Source of the DNA: Ptiloglossa arizonensis
Taxonomy: Eukaryota; Arthropoda; Insecta; Hymenoptera; Colletidae
Direction: 5' to 3'
Assembly (NCBI RefSeq): GCF_051014685.1
Contig: NW_027478389.1
Span: 1 to 64,000, forward strand
DNA: 64,000 nt
The position numbers and the translations under genes are program-made. The notes beneath the pieces were generated by a model. It did not search any database, had not been told where the DNA came from, and saw only the letters and a list, made by a program, of their open reading frames with translations. Below, piece after piece: positions 24,275 through 36,302 of this stretch. How positions within the stretch are numbered: the stretch's first letter is position 1; every line of letters begins with the position of its first letter.

Positions 24275-26679
24275 AGTGCAAAAAATTTGTTGTCTTGTCA
24301 ACCATTTCTTAGCTTCAAAGTCCCATATCTCGCGAACGGATTGACGAAACACAGAAATTCCTGCTGCGTCTGAAAGTAGAAACTCGCTCGATTACAACGG
24401 TATGTGTATTTTTTCCCTAGGCCATTCTGGTTAAGTGTTTGGAGCAACAGAAGTGCAAAAAATTTGTTGCCTTCTCAACCATTTCTTAGCCGCAAACACC
24501 CATATCTCGCGAACGGATTGACCTAACCCAAAAATTCCTCTTGCCTCTGAAAGTAGAAACTCGTCCGGTTACAACGGTATGTGTATTTTTTCCCTAGGCC
24601 ATTCTGGTTAAGCGTTTGGAGCAGCAGAATTGCGAAATATTTGTTGCCTTCTGAACCATTTCTTGGTTTCAAACTCCCATATCTCGCGAACGGATTGACA
24701 AAACCCAAAAATTCCTGCTGCGTCTGAAAGTAGAAACTCGCCCGATTACAACGGTTTGTGTATTTTTTCTCTAGGCCATTCTGGTTAAGCGATTGGAGCA
24801 GCAGAAGTACGAAAAATTTGTTACCTTCTCAACTATTTCTTAGCTTCAAAGTCCCATATCTCGCTAACGGATTGACCAAACCCAAAAATTCCTGCAGCGT
24901 CTGAACGTAGAAACTCGCCCGATTACAACGGTATGTGTATTTCCCCACTAGGCCATTCTGGTTAAGCGACTGGAGCAGCAGAAGTGCAAAAAATTTGTTG
25001 TCTTGTCAACCATTTCTTAGTTTCAAAGTCCCATATCTCGCGAACGGATTGACCTTACCCAAAAATTCCTATTACGTCTGAAAGTAGAAACTCGTCCGGT
25101 TACAACGGTATGTGTATTTCCCCCCTAGGCCATTCTGGTTAAGCGACTGGAGCAGCAGAAGTGCAAAAAATTTGTTGTCTTGTCAACCATTTCTTAGCTT
25201 CAAAGTCCCATATCTCGCGAACGGATTGACCAAACACCGAAATTCCTGCTGCGTCTGAAAGTAGAAACTCGCTGGATTACAACGGTATGTGTATTTTTTC
25301 CCTTGGCCATTCTGGTTAAGCGGTTAGAGCAGCAGAAGTGCGAAATATTTGTTGCCTTCTCAACCATTTCTTGGCTTCAAACTCCCATATCTCGCGAACA
25401 GATTGAGCTAACCCAAAAATTCCTGCAGCGTCTGAACGTAGAAACTCGCCCGATTACAACGGTATGTGTATTTTTTCCCCAGGCCATTCTGCTTAAGCGT
25501 TTGGAGCAGCAGAATTGCGAAAAATTTGTCGCCTTCCCAACCATTTCTCAGCTTCAAACTCCCATATCTCGCGAACGGATTGACCAAACCCAAGAATTCC
25601 TTTTGCATCTGAAAGTAGAAACTCGCCCGATTACAACGGCACGTGTATTTCCCCACTAGGCCATTCTGGTTAAGCGACTGGTGCAGCAGAAGTGCAAAAA
25701 ATTTGTTGTCTTGTCAACCATTTCTTAGCTTCAAAGTCCCATATCTCCCGAACGGAATGACCTAACCCAAAAATTCCTATTGGCTCTGAAAGTTGAAACT
25801 CGTCCGGTTACACAGGCATGTGTATTTTTTTCCCTAGGCCATTCTAGTTAAGCGTTTGGAGCAGCAGAAATGCGAAAGATTTGTTGCCTTCTGAACCATT
25901 TCTTGGCTTCAAACTCCCATATCTCGCGAACGGATTGACAAAACCCAAAAATTCCTGCTGAGTCTGAAAGTAGAAACTCGCCCGATTACAACGGTTTGTG
26001 TATTTTTTCTCTAGGCCATTCTGGTTAAGCGATTGGAGCAGCAGAAGTGCGAAAAATTTGTTACCTTCTCAACTATTTCTTAGCTTCAAAGTCCCATATC
26101 TCGCGAACGGATTGACCAAACCCAAAAATTCGTGCAGCGTCTGAACGTAGAAACTCGCCCGATTACAACGGTATGTGTATTTTTTCCCCAGGCCATTCTG
26201 GTTAAGCGTTTGGAGCAGCAGAATTGCGAAAAATTTGTCGCCTTTCCAACCATTTCTCAGCTTCAAACTCCCATATCTCGCGAACGGATTGACCAAACCA
26301 AAAATTCCTTTTGCATCTGAAAGTAGAAACTCGCCCGATTACAACGGTACGTGTGTTTCCCCCCTAGGCCATTCTGGTTAAGCGACTGGAGCAGCAGAAG
26401 TGCAAAAAATTTGTTGTCTTGTCAACCATTTCTTAGCTTCAAAGTCCCATATCTCGCGAACGGATTGACCAAACACAGAAATTCCTGCTGCGTCTGAAAG
26501 TAGAAACCCGCTCGATTACAAAGGTATGTGTATTTTTTCCCTGGGCCATTCTGGTTAAGCGTTTGGAGCAACAGAAGTGCGAAAAATTTGTTGCCTTCTC
26601 AACCATTTCTTAGCTTCAAACTCCCATATCTCGCGAACGGATTGACCAAACCCAAAAATTCCTATTGCATCTGAAAGTA

Positions 26680-29450
26680 GAAACTCGCCCGATTACAACG
26701 GTACGTGTATTTTTTCCCTAGGCCATTCTGGTTAAGCGATTGGAGCAGCAGAAGTGCGAAAAATTTGTTGCCTTCTCAACCATTTCTTAGCTTCAAACTC
26801 CCATATCTCGCGAATGGATTGACCTAACCCAAAAATTCCTATTGCCTCTGAAAGTAGAAACTCGTCCGGTTACAACGGTATGTGTATTTTATCCCTAGGC
26901 CATTCTAGTTAAGCGTTTGGAGAAGCAGAACTGCGAAATATTTGTTGCCTTCTCAACCATTTCTTGGCTTCAAACTCCCATATCTCGCGAACAGATTGAC
27001 CTAACCCAAAAATTCCTGCAGCGTCTGAACGTAGAAACTCGTCCGGTTACAAAGGCATGTGTATTTTTTTCCCTAGGCCATTCTAGTTAAGCGTTTGGAG
27101 CAGCAGAAGTGCGAAATATTTGTTGCCTTCTCAACCATTTCTTGGCTTCAAACTCCCATATCTCGCGAACAGATTGACCTAACCCAAAAATTCCTGCAGC
27201 GTCTGAACGTAGTAACTCGCCCGATTACAACGGTATGCGTATTTCTTCGCCAGGCGAATCTGGTTAAGCGTTTGGACCAGCAGAATTGCGAAAAATTTGT
27301 TGTCTTCTCAACCATTCCTTAGCTTCAAACTCCCATATGTCGCGAACGGATTGACCTAACCCAAAAATTCCTATTACGTCTGAAAGTAGAAACTTGTCCG
27401 GTTACAACGGTATGTGAATTTTTTCCCTAAGCCATTCTGGTTAAGTGTTTGGAGCAACAGAAGTGCGAAAAATTTGTTGCCAACTCAACCATTTCTTAGC
27501 TTCAAACTCTCATATCTCGCGAACGGATTGACCTAACCCAAAAATTCCTATTGCCTCTGAAAGTAGAAACTCGTCCGGTTACAACGGTATGTGTATTTTT
27601 TCCCCAGGCCATTCTGGTTAAGCGTTTGGAGCAGCAGAATTGCGAAAAATTTGTCGCCTTCTCAAACATTTCTCAGCTTCAAACTCCCATATCTCGCGAA
27701 CGGATTGACCAAACCCAAAAATTCCTATTGCATCTGAAAGTAGAAACTCGCCCGATTACAACGGTACGTGTATTTCCCCACTAGGCCATTCTGGTTAAGC
27801 GACTGGAGCAGCAGAAGTGCAAAAAATTTGTTGTCTTGTCAACCATTTCTTAGCTTCAAAGTCCCACATCTCGCGAACGGATTGACCAAACACAGAAATT
27901 CCTGCTGCGTCTGAAAGTAGGAACCCGCTCGATTACAAAGGTATGTGTATTTTTTCCGTGGGCCATTCTGGTTAAGCGTTTAGAGCAACAGAAGTGCGAA
28001 AAATTTGTTGCCTTCTCAACCATTTCTTAGCTTCAAACTCCCATATCTCGCGAACGGATTGACCTTACCCAAAAATTCCTGCAGCGTCTGAACGTAGAAA
28101 CTCGCCCGATTACAACGGTATGTGTATTTTTTCCCCAGGCCATTCTGGTTAAGCGTTTGGAGCAGCAGAATTGCGAAAAATTTGTCGCCTTCCCAACCAT
28201 TTCTCAGCTTCAAACTCCAATATCTCGCGAACGGATTGACCAAACCCAAAAATTCCTTCTGCATCTGAAAGTAGAAACTCGCCCGATTACAACGGTACGT
28301 GTATTTCCCCACTAGGCCATTCTGGTTAAGCGACTGGAGCAGCAGAAGTGCAAAGAATTTGTTGTCTTGTCAACCATTTCTTAGCTTCAAAGTCCCATAT
28401 CTCGCGAACGGATTGACCAAACACAGAAATTCCTGCTGCGTCTGAAAGTAGAAACTCGCCCGATTACAACGGTTTGTGTATTTTTTCTCTAGGCCATTCT
28501 GGTTAAGCGATTGGAGCAGCAGAAGTGCGAAAAATTTGTTACCTTCTCAACTATTTCTTAGCTTCAAAGTCCCATATCTCGCGAACGGATTGACCAAACC
28601 CAAAAATTCCTATTGCATCTGAAAGTAGAAACTCGCCCGATTACAACGGTACGTGTATTTTTTCCCTAGGCCATTCTGGTTAAGCGATTGGAGCAGCAGA
28701 AGTGCGAAAAATTTGTTGCCTTCTCAACCATTTCTTAGCTTCAAACTCCCATATCTCGCGAATGGATTGACCTAACCCAAAAATTCCTATTGCCTCTGAA
28801 AGTAGAAACTCGTCCGGTTACAACGGTATGTGTATTTTATCCCTAGGCCATTCTAGTTAAGCGTTTGGAGCAGCAGAACTGCGAAATATTTGTTGCCTTC
28901 TCAACCATTTCTTGGCTTCAAACTCCCATATCTCGCGAACAGATTGACCTAACCCAAAAATTCCTGCAGCGTCTGAACGTAGAAACTCGTCCGGTTACAA
29001 AGTCATGTGTATTTTTTTCCCTAGGCCATTCTAGTTAAGCGTTTGGAGCAGCAGAAGTGCGAAATATTTGTCGCCTTCTCAACCATTTCTTGGCTTCAAA
29101 CTCCCATATCTCGCGAACAGATTGACCTAACCCAAAAATTCCTGCAGCGTCTGAACGTAGTAACTCGCCCGATTACAACGGTATGCGTATTTCTTCGCCA
29201 GGCGAATCTGGTTAAGCGTTTGGACCAGCAGAATTGCGAAAAATTTGTTGTCTTCTCAACCATTCCTTAGCTTCAAACTCCCATATGTCGCGAACGGATT
29301 GACCTAACCCAAAAATTCCTATTACGTCTGAAAGTAGAAACTCGTCCGGTTACAACGGTATGTGAATTTTTTCCCTAAGCCATTCTGGTTAAGTGTTTGG
29401 AGCAACAGAAGTGCGAAAAATTTGTTGCCAACTCAACCATTTCTTAGATT
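26680..29450 (+). repeat. 11-monomer offset duplication, left pair
   Basis: About 26.68-27.50 kb matches 28.63-29.45 kb at an offset of 1,948 bp, eleven monomers. Shared markers include CGAATGGATTG, GTATTTTATCCC, AGCAGAACTGCG, CGTAGTAACTCG and CTTCGCCAGGCGAATC. Differences include CAAAGGCATG against CAAAGTCATG, and AGAAGCAGAAC against AGCAGCAGAAC. The match ends near 27.5 kb. Confidence 0.75.
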
Positions 29451-30981
29451 CAAACTCTCATATCTTGCGAACGGATTGACCTAAAACAAAAATTCCTATT
29501 GCCTCTGAAAGTAGAAACTCGTCCGGTTACAACGGCATGTGTATTTTTTTCCCTAGGCCATTCTGGTTAAGTGTTTGGAGCAACAGAAGTGCGAAAAATT
29601 TGTTGCCTTCCCAACCATTTCTTAGCTTCAAACTCCCATATCTCGCGAACGGATTGACCTAACCCAAAAATTCCTATTGCCTCTGAAAGTAGAAACTCGT
29701 CCGGTTACAACGGCATGTGTATTTTTTTCCCTAGGCCATTCTAGTTAAGCGTTTGGAGCAGCAAAAGTGCGAAAAATTTGTCGCTTTCTCAACCATTTCT
29801 TAGCTTCAAACTCCCATATCTCGCGAACGGATTGACCAAACCCAAAAATTCCTATTGCATCTGAAAGTAGAAACTCGCCCGATTACAAAGGTATGTGTAT
29901 TTTTTCCCTAGGCCATTCTGGTTAAGCGTTTGGAGCAGCAGAATTGCGAAAAATTTGTTGTGTTCTCAACCATTTCTTAGCTTCAAACTCCCATATGTCG
30001 CGAACGGATTGACCTAACCCAGAAATTCCTGCTGCGTCTGAAAGTAGAAACTCGCCCAATTACAACGGTATGTGTATTTTTTCCCTAGGCCATTCTGGTT
30101 AAGCGATTTGAGCAGCAGAAGTGCGAAAAATTTGATGCCTTCTCAACCATTTCTTAGCTTCAAAGTCCCATATCTCGCTAACGGATTGACCAAACCCAAA
30201 AATTCCTGCAGCGTCTGAACGTAGAAACTCGCCCGATTACAACGGTTTGTGTATTTTTTCTCTAGGCCATTCTGGTTAAGCGATTGGAGCAGCAGAAGTA
30301 CGAAAAATTTGTTAGCTTCTCAACTATTTCTTAGCTTCAAAGTCCCATATCTCGCTAATGGATTGACCAAACCCAAAAATTCCTGCAGCGTCTGAACGTA
30401 GAAACTCGCCCGATTACAACGGTATGTGTATTTTTTCCCCAGGCCATTCTGGTTAAGCGTTTGGAGCAGCAGAATTGCGAAAAATTTGTCGCCTTCCCAA
30501 CCATTTCTCAGCTTCAAACTCCAATATCTCGCGAACGGATTGACCAAACCCAAAAATTCCTTTTGCATCTGAAAGTAGAAACTCGCCCGATTACAACGGT
30601 ACGTGTATTTCCCCACTAGGCCATTCTGGTTAAGCGACTGGAGCAGCAGAAGTGCAAAAAATTTGTTGTCTTGTCAACCATTTCTTAGCATCAAAGTCCC
30701 ATACCTCGCGAACGGATAGACCAAACACAGAAATTCCAGCTGCGTCTGAAAGTAGAAACCCGCTCGATTACAAAGGTATGTGTATTTTTTCCCTGGGCCA
30801 TTCTGGTTAAGCGTTTGGAGCAACAGAAGTGCGAAAAATTTGTCGCCTTCTCAACCATTTCTTAGCTTCAAACTCCCATATCTCGCGAACGGATTGACCT
30901 TACCCAAAAATTCCTATTAGGTCTGAAAGTAGAAACTCGTCCGGTTACAACGGTATGTGAATTTTTTCCCTAGGCTATTCT
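28491..30981 (+). repeat. Block A, first copy of a tandem duplication (14 monomers)
   Basis: This 2.49-kb block recurs at 32,211-34,701 with an offset of exactly 3,720 bp (21 monomers). Rows compared across the block showed no difference. Identity starts just after the GGTTTGTG/TTCTCTAGG variant monomer at about 28,474-28,490 and ends at 30,981, where CTATTCTAG here meets CTATTCTGG in the other copy. Absence of differences over 2.5 kb of satellite implies a very recent duplication or conversion, or an assembly effect. Confidence 0.9.
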
Positions 30982-32227
30982 AGTTAAGCGTTTGGAGCAG
31001 CAGAAATGCGAAATATTTATTGCCTTCTCAACCATTTCTTGGCATCAAACTCCCATATCTCGCGAACAGATTGACCTAACCCAAAAATTCCTGCAGCGTC
31101 TGAACGTAGAAACTCGCCCGATTACAACGGTATGCGTATTTCTTCCCCAGGCGAATCTGGTTAAGCGTTTGGACCAGCAGAATTGCGAAATATTTGTTGC
31201 CTTCTCAACCATTTCTTGGCTTCAAACTCCCATATCTCGCGAACAGATTGACCTAACCCAAAAATTCCTGCAGCGTCTGAACGTAGAAACTCGCCCGATT
31301 ACAACGGTATGTGTATTTTTTCCCCAGGCCATTCTGGTTAAGCGTTTGGAGCAGCAGAAGTGCGAAAAATTTGTCGCCTTCCCAACCATTTCTTAGCTTC
31401 AAACTCCCATATCTCGCGAACGGATTGACCTAAACCAAAAATTCCTATTGCCTCTGAAAGTAGAAACTCGTCCGGTTACAACGGTGTGTATATTTTTTCC
31501 CTAGGCCATTCTGGTTAAGCGTTTGGAGCAGCAGAAATGCGAAACATTTGTTGCCTTCTGAACCATTTCTTGGCTTCAAACTCCCATAACTCGCGAACGG
31601 ATTGACAAAACCCAAAAATTCCTGCTGAGTCTGAAAGTAGAAACTCGCCAGATTACAACGGTTTGTGTATTTTTTCTCTAGGCCATTCTGGTTAAGCGAT
31701 TGGAGCAGCAGAAGTGCGAAAAATTTGTTACCTTCTCAACTATTTCTTAGCTTCAAAGTCCCATATCTCGCTAACGGATTGACCAAACCCAAAAATTCCT
31801 GCAGCGTCTGAACGTAGAAACTCGCCCGATTACAACGGTATGTGTATTTTTTCCCCAGGCCATTCTGGTTAAGCGTTTGGAGCAGCAGAATTGCGAAAAA
31901 TTTGTCGCCTTCCCAATCATTTCTCAGCTTCAAACTCCCATATCTCGCGAACGGATTGACCTTACCCAAAAATTCCTATTAGGTCTGAAAGTAGAAACTC
32001 GTCCGGTTACAACGGTATGTGAATTTTTTCCCTAGGCTATTCTGGTTAAGCGTTTGGAGCAGCAGAAGTGCGAAATATTAGTTGCCTTCTCAACCATTTC
32101 TTAGCTTCAAACTCCCATATCTCGCGAACGGATTGACCTAACCCAAAAATAAATATTGCATCTGAAAGTAGAAACTCGCCCGATTACAACGGTATGTGTA
32201 TTTTTTCCCTAGGCCATTCTGGTTAAG
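30982..32227 (+). repeat. Block B, first copy (7 monomers)
   Basis: From 30,982 the sequence stops matching 34,702 and instead matches 35,057 onward at an offset of 4,075 bp (23 monomers), continuing to 32,227/36,302. Shared markers include GGCATCAAACTCCC, GGTGTGTATATT, CCCATAACTCGCG and CCCAATCATTTCTC. The end is abrupt: AAGCGATTGG here against AAGTGTTTGG there. The 17 bp shared with the start of A' (32,211) mark the ambiguous junction. Confidence 0.88.
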
Positions 32228-34701
32228 CGATTGGAGCAGCAGAAGTGCGAAAAATTTGTTACCTTCTCAACTATTTCTTAGCTTCAAAGTCCCATATCTC
32301 GCGAACGGATTGACCAAACCCAAAAATTCCTATTGCATCTGAAAGTAGAAACTCGCCCGATTACAACGGTACGTGTATTTTTTCCCTAGGCCATTCTGGT
32401 TAAGCGATTGGAGCAGCAGAAGTGCGAAAAATTTGTTGCCTTCTCAACCATTTCTTAGCTTCAAACTCCCATATCTCGCGAATGGATTGACCTAACCCAA
32501 AAATTCCTATTGCCTCTGAAAGTAGAAACTCGTCCGGTTACAACGGTATGTGTATTTTATCCCTAGGCCATTCTAGTTAAGCGTTTGGAGCAGCAGAACT
32601 GCGAAATATTTGTTGCCTTCTCAACCATTTCTTGGCTTCAAACTCCCATATCTCGCGAACAGATTGACCTAACCCAAAAATTCCTGCAGCGTCTGAACGT
32701 AGAAACTCGTCCGGTTACAAAGTCATGTGTATTTTTTTCCCTAGGCCATTCTAGTTAAGCGTTTGGAGCAGCAGAAGTGCGAAATATTTGTCGCCTTCTC
32801 AACCATTTCTTGGCTTCAAACTCCCATATCTCGCGAACAGATTGACCTAACCCAAAAATTCCTGCAGCGTCTGAACGTAGTAACTCGCCCGATTACAACG
32901 GTATGCGTATTTCTTCGCCAGGCGAATCTGGTTAAGCGTTTGGACCAGCAGAATTGCGAAAAATTTGTTGTCTTCTCAACCATTCCTTAGCTTCAAACTC
33001 CCATATGTCGCGAACGGATTGACCTAACCCAAAAATTCCTATTACGTCTGAAAGTAGAAACTCGTCCGGTTACAACGGTATGTGAATTTTTTCCCTAAGC
33101 CATTCTGGTTAAGTGTTTGGAGCAACAGAAGTGCGAAAAATTTGTTGCCAACTCAACCATTTCTTAGATTCAAACTCTCATATCTTGCGAACGGATTGAC
33201 CTAAAACAAAAATTCCTATTGCCTCTGAAAGTAGAAACTCGTCCGGTTACAACGGCATGTGTATTTTTTTCCCTAGGCCATTCTGGTTAAGTGTTTGGAG
33301 CAACAGAAGTGCGAAAAATTTGTTGCCTTCCCAACCATTTCTTAGCTTCAAACTCCCATATCTCGCGAACGGATTGACCTAACCCAAAAATTCCTATTGC
33401 CTCTGAAAGTAGAAACTCGTCCGGTTACAACGGCATGTGTATTTTTTTCCCTAGGCCATTCTAGTTAAGCGTTTGGAGCAGCAAAAGTGCGAAAAATTTG
33501 TCGCTTTCTCAACCATTTCTTAGCTTCAAACTCCCATATCTCGCGAACGGATTGACCAAACCCAAAAATTCCTATTGCATCTGAAAGTAGAAACTCGCCC
33601 GATTACAAAGGTATGTGTATTTTTTCCCTAGGCCATTCTGGTTAAGCGTTTGGAGCAGCAGAATTGCGAAAAATTTGTTGTGTTCTCAACCATTTCTTAG
33701 CTTCAAACTCCCATATGTCGCGAACGGATTGACCTAACCCAGAAATTCCTGCTGCGTCTGAAAGTAGAAACTCGCCCAATTACAACGGTATGTGTATTTT
33801 TTCCCTAGGCCATTCTGGTTAAGCGATTTGAGCAGCAGAAGTGCGAAAAATTTGATGCCTTCTCAACCATTTCTTAGCTTCAAAGTCCCATATCTCGCTA
33901 ACGGATTGACCAAACCCAAAAATTCCTGCAGCGTCTGAACGTAGAAACTCGCCCGATTACAACGGTTTGTGTATTTTTTCTCTAGGCCATTCTGGTTAAG
34001 CGATTGGAGCAGCAGAAGTACGAAAAATTTGTTAGCTTCTCAACTATTTCTTAGCTTCAAAGTCCCATATCTCGCTAATGGATTGACCAAACCCAAAAAT
34101 TCCTGCAGCGTCTGAACGTAGAAACTCGCCCGATTACAACGGTATGTGTATTTTTTCCCCAGGCCATTCTGGTTAAGCGTTTGGAGCAGCAGAATTGCGA
34201 AAAATTTGTCGCCTTCCCAACCATTTCTCAGCTTCAAACTCCAATATCTCGCGAACGGATTGACCAAACCCAAAAATTCCTTTTGCATCTGAAAGTAGAA
34301 ACTCGCCCGATTACAACGGTACGTGTATTTCCCCACTAGGCCATTCTGGTTAAGCGACTGGAGCAGCAGAAGTGCAAAAAATTTGTTGTCTTGTCAACCA
34401 TTTCTTAGCATCAAAGTCCCATACCTCGCGAACGGATAGACCAAACACAGAAATTCCAGCTGCGTCTGAAAGTAGAAACCCGCTCGATTACAAAGGTATG
34501 TGTATTTTTTCCCTGGGCCATTCTGGTTAAGCGTTTGGAGCAACAGAAGTGCGAAAAATTTGTCGCCTTCTCAACCATTTCTTAGCTTCAAACTCCCATA
34601 TCTCGCGAACGGATTGACCTTACCCAAAAATTCCTATTAGGTCTGAAAGTAGAAACTCGTCCGGTTACAACGGTATGTGAATTTTTTCCCTAGGCTATTC
34701 T
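32211..34701 (+). repeat. Block A', second copy of block A
   Basis: Copy of 28,491-30,981 at offset 3,720 bp. It includes private variants such as CAAAGTCATG, CATATCTTGCG, CGCCCAATTACAACGG, CGCTAATGG and CATACCTCGCG. It is followed by block X, which the first copy lacks. Confidence 0.9.
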
Positions 34702-35056
34702 GGTTAAGCGTTTGGAGCAGCAGAAGTGCGAAATATTAGTTGCCTTCTCAACCATTTCTTAGCTTCAAACTCCCATATCTCGCGAACGGATTGACCTAAC
34801 CCAAAAATAAATATTGCATCTGAAAGTAGAAACTCGCCCGATTACAACGGTATGTGTATTTTTTCCCTAGGCCATTCTGGTTAAGTGTTTGGAGCAACAG
34901 AAGTGCGAAAAATTTGTTGCCTTCTCAACGATTTCTTAGCTTCAAACTCCCATATCTCCCGAACGGAATGACCTAACCCAAAAATTCCTATTGGCTCTGA
35001 AAGTAGAAACTGGTCCGGTTACACAGGCATGTGTATTTTTTTCCCTAGGCCATTCT
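34702..35056 (+). repeat. Block X, two monomers present only in the second copy
   Basis: This 355-bp (two-monomer) stretch lies between A' and B'. It is absent between A and B, where the join falls inside a monomer at the same register (CTATTC/TAGTTAAG). It carries GAAATATTAGTTGCC, AAAAATAAATATTGC and AACTGGTCCGG. The same X follows A in the noisy copy at about 11.13-11.48 kb, so A-X-B is probably the ancestral order and the first clean copy lost X. Confidence 0.85.
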
Positions 35057-36302
35057 AGTTAAGCGTTTGGAGCAGCAGAAATGCGAAATATTTATTGCCT
35101 TCTCAACCATTTCTTGGCATCAAACTCCCATATCTCGCGAACAGATTGACCTAACCCAAAAATTCCTGCAGCGTCTGAACGTAGAAACTCGCCCGATTAC
35201 AACGGTATGCGTATTTCTTCCCCAGGCGAATCTGGTTAAGCGTTTGGACCAGCAGAATTGCGAAATATTTGTTGCCTTCTCAACCATTTCTTGGCTTCAA
35301 ACTCCCATATCTCGCGAACAGATTGACCTAACCCAAAAATTCCTGCAGCGTCTGAACGTAGAAACTCGCCCGATTACAACGGTATGTGTATTTTTTCCCC
35401 AGGCCATTCTGGTTAAGCGTTTGGAGCAGCAGAAGTGCGAAAAATTTGTCGCCTTCCCAACCATTTCTTAGCTTCAAACTCCCATATCTCGCGAACGGAT
35501 TGACCTAAACCAAAAATTCCTATTGCCTCTGAAAGTAGAAACTCGTCCGGTTACAACGGTGTGTATATTTTTTCCCTAGGCCATTCTGGTTAAGCGTTTG
35601 GAGCAGCAGAAATGCGAAACATTTGTTGCCTTCTGAACCATTTCTTGGCTTCAAACTCCCATAACTCGCGAACGGATTGACAAAACCCAAAAATTCCTGC
35701 TGAGTCTGAAAGTAGAAACTCGCCAGATTACAACGGTTTGTGTATTTTTTCTCTAGGCCATTCTGGTTAAGCGATTGGAGCAGCAGAAGTGCGAAAAATT
35801 TGTTACCTTCTCAACTATTTCTTAGCTTCAAAGTCCCATATCTCGCTAACGGATTGACCAAACCCAAAAATTCCTGCAGCGTCTGAACGTAGAAACTCGC
35901 CCGATTACAACGGTATGTGTATTTTTTCCCCAGGCCATTCTGGTTAAGCGTTTGGAGCAGCAGAATTGCGAAAAATTTGTCGCCTTCCCAATCATTTCTC
36001 AGCTTCAAACTCCCATATCTCGCGAACGGATTGACCTTACCCAAAAATTCCTATTAGGTCTGAAAGTAGAAACTCGTCCGGTTACAACGGTATGTGAATT
36101 TTTTCCCTAGGCTATTCTGGTTAAGCGTTTGGAGCAGCAGAAGTGCGAAATATTAGTTGCCTTCTCAACCATTTCTTAGCTTCAAACTCCCATATCTCGC
36201 GAACGGATTGACCTAACCCAAAAATAAATATTGCATCTGAAAGTAGAAACTCGCCCGATTACAACGGTATGTGTATTTTTTCCCTAGGCCATTCTGGTTA
36301 AG
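35057..36302 (+). repeat. Block B', second copy of block B
   Basis: Copy of 30,982-32,227 at offset 4,075 bp. Downstream it continues into monomers with CTCCCGAACGGAATGACC and CACATGCATG, which the noisy copy also has after its B-like block (about 12.75-12.9 kb). Confidence 0.88.

Noticed and set aside
30320..30616. Minus-strand open frames of 75-105 codons with a repeated 59-residue pattern
   Set aside because: Same cause on the opposite strand. They break and resume with monomer variants, and show no family resemblance.
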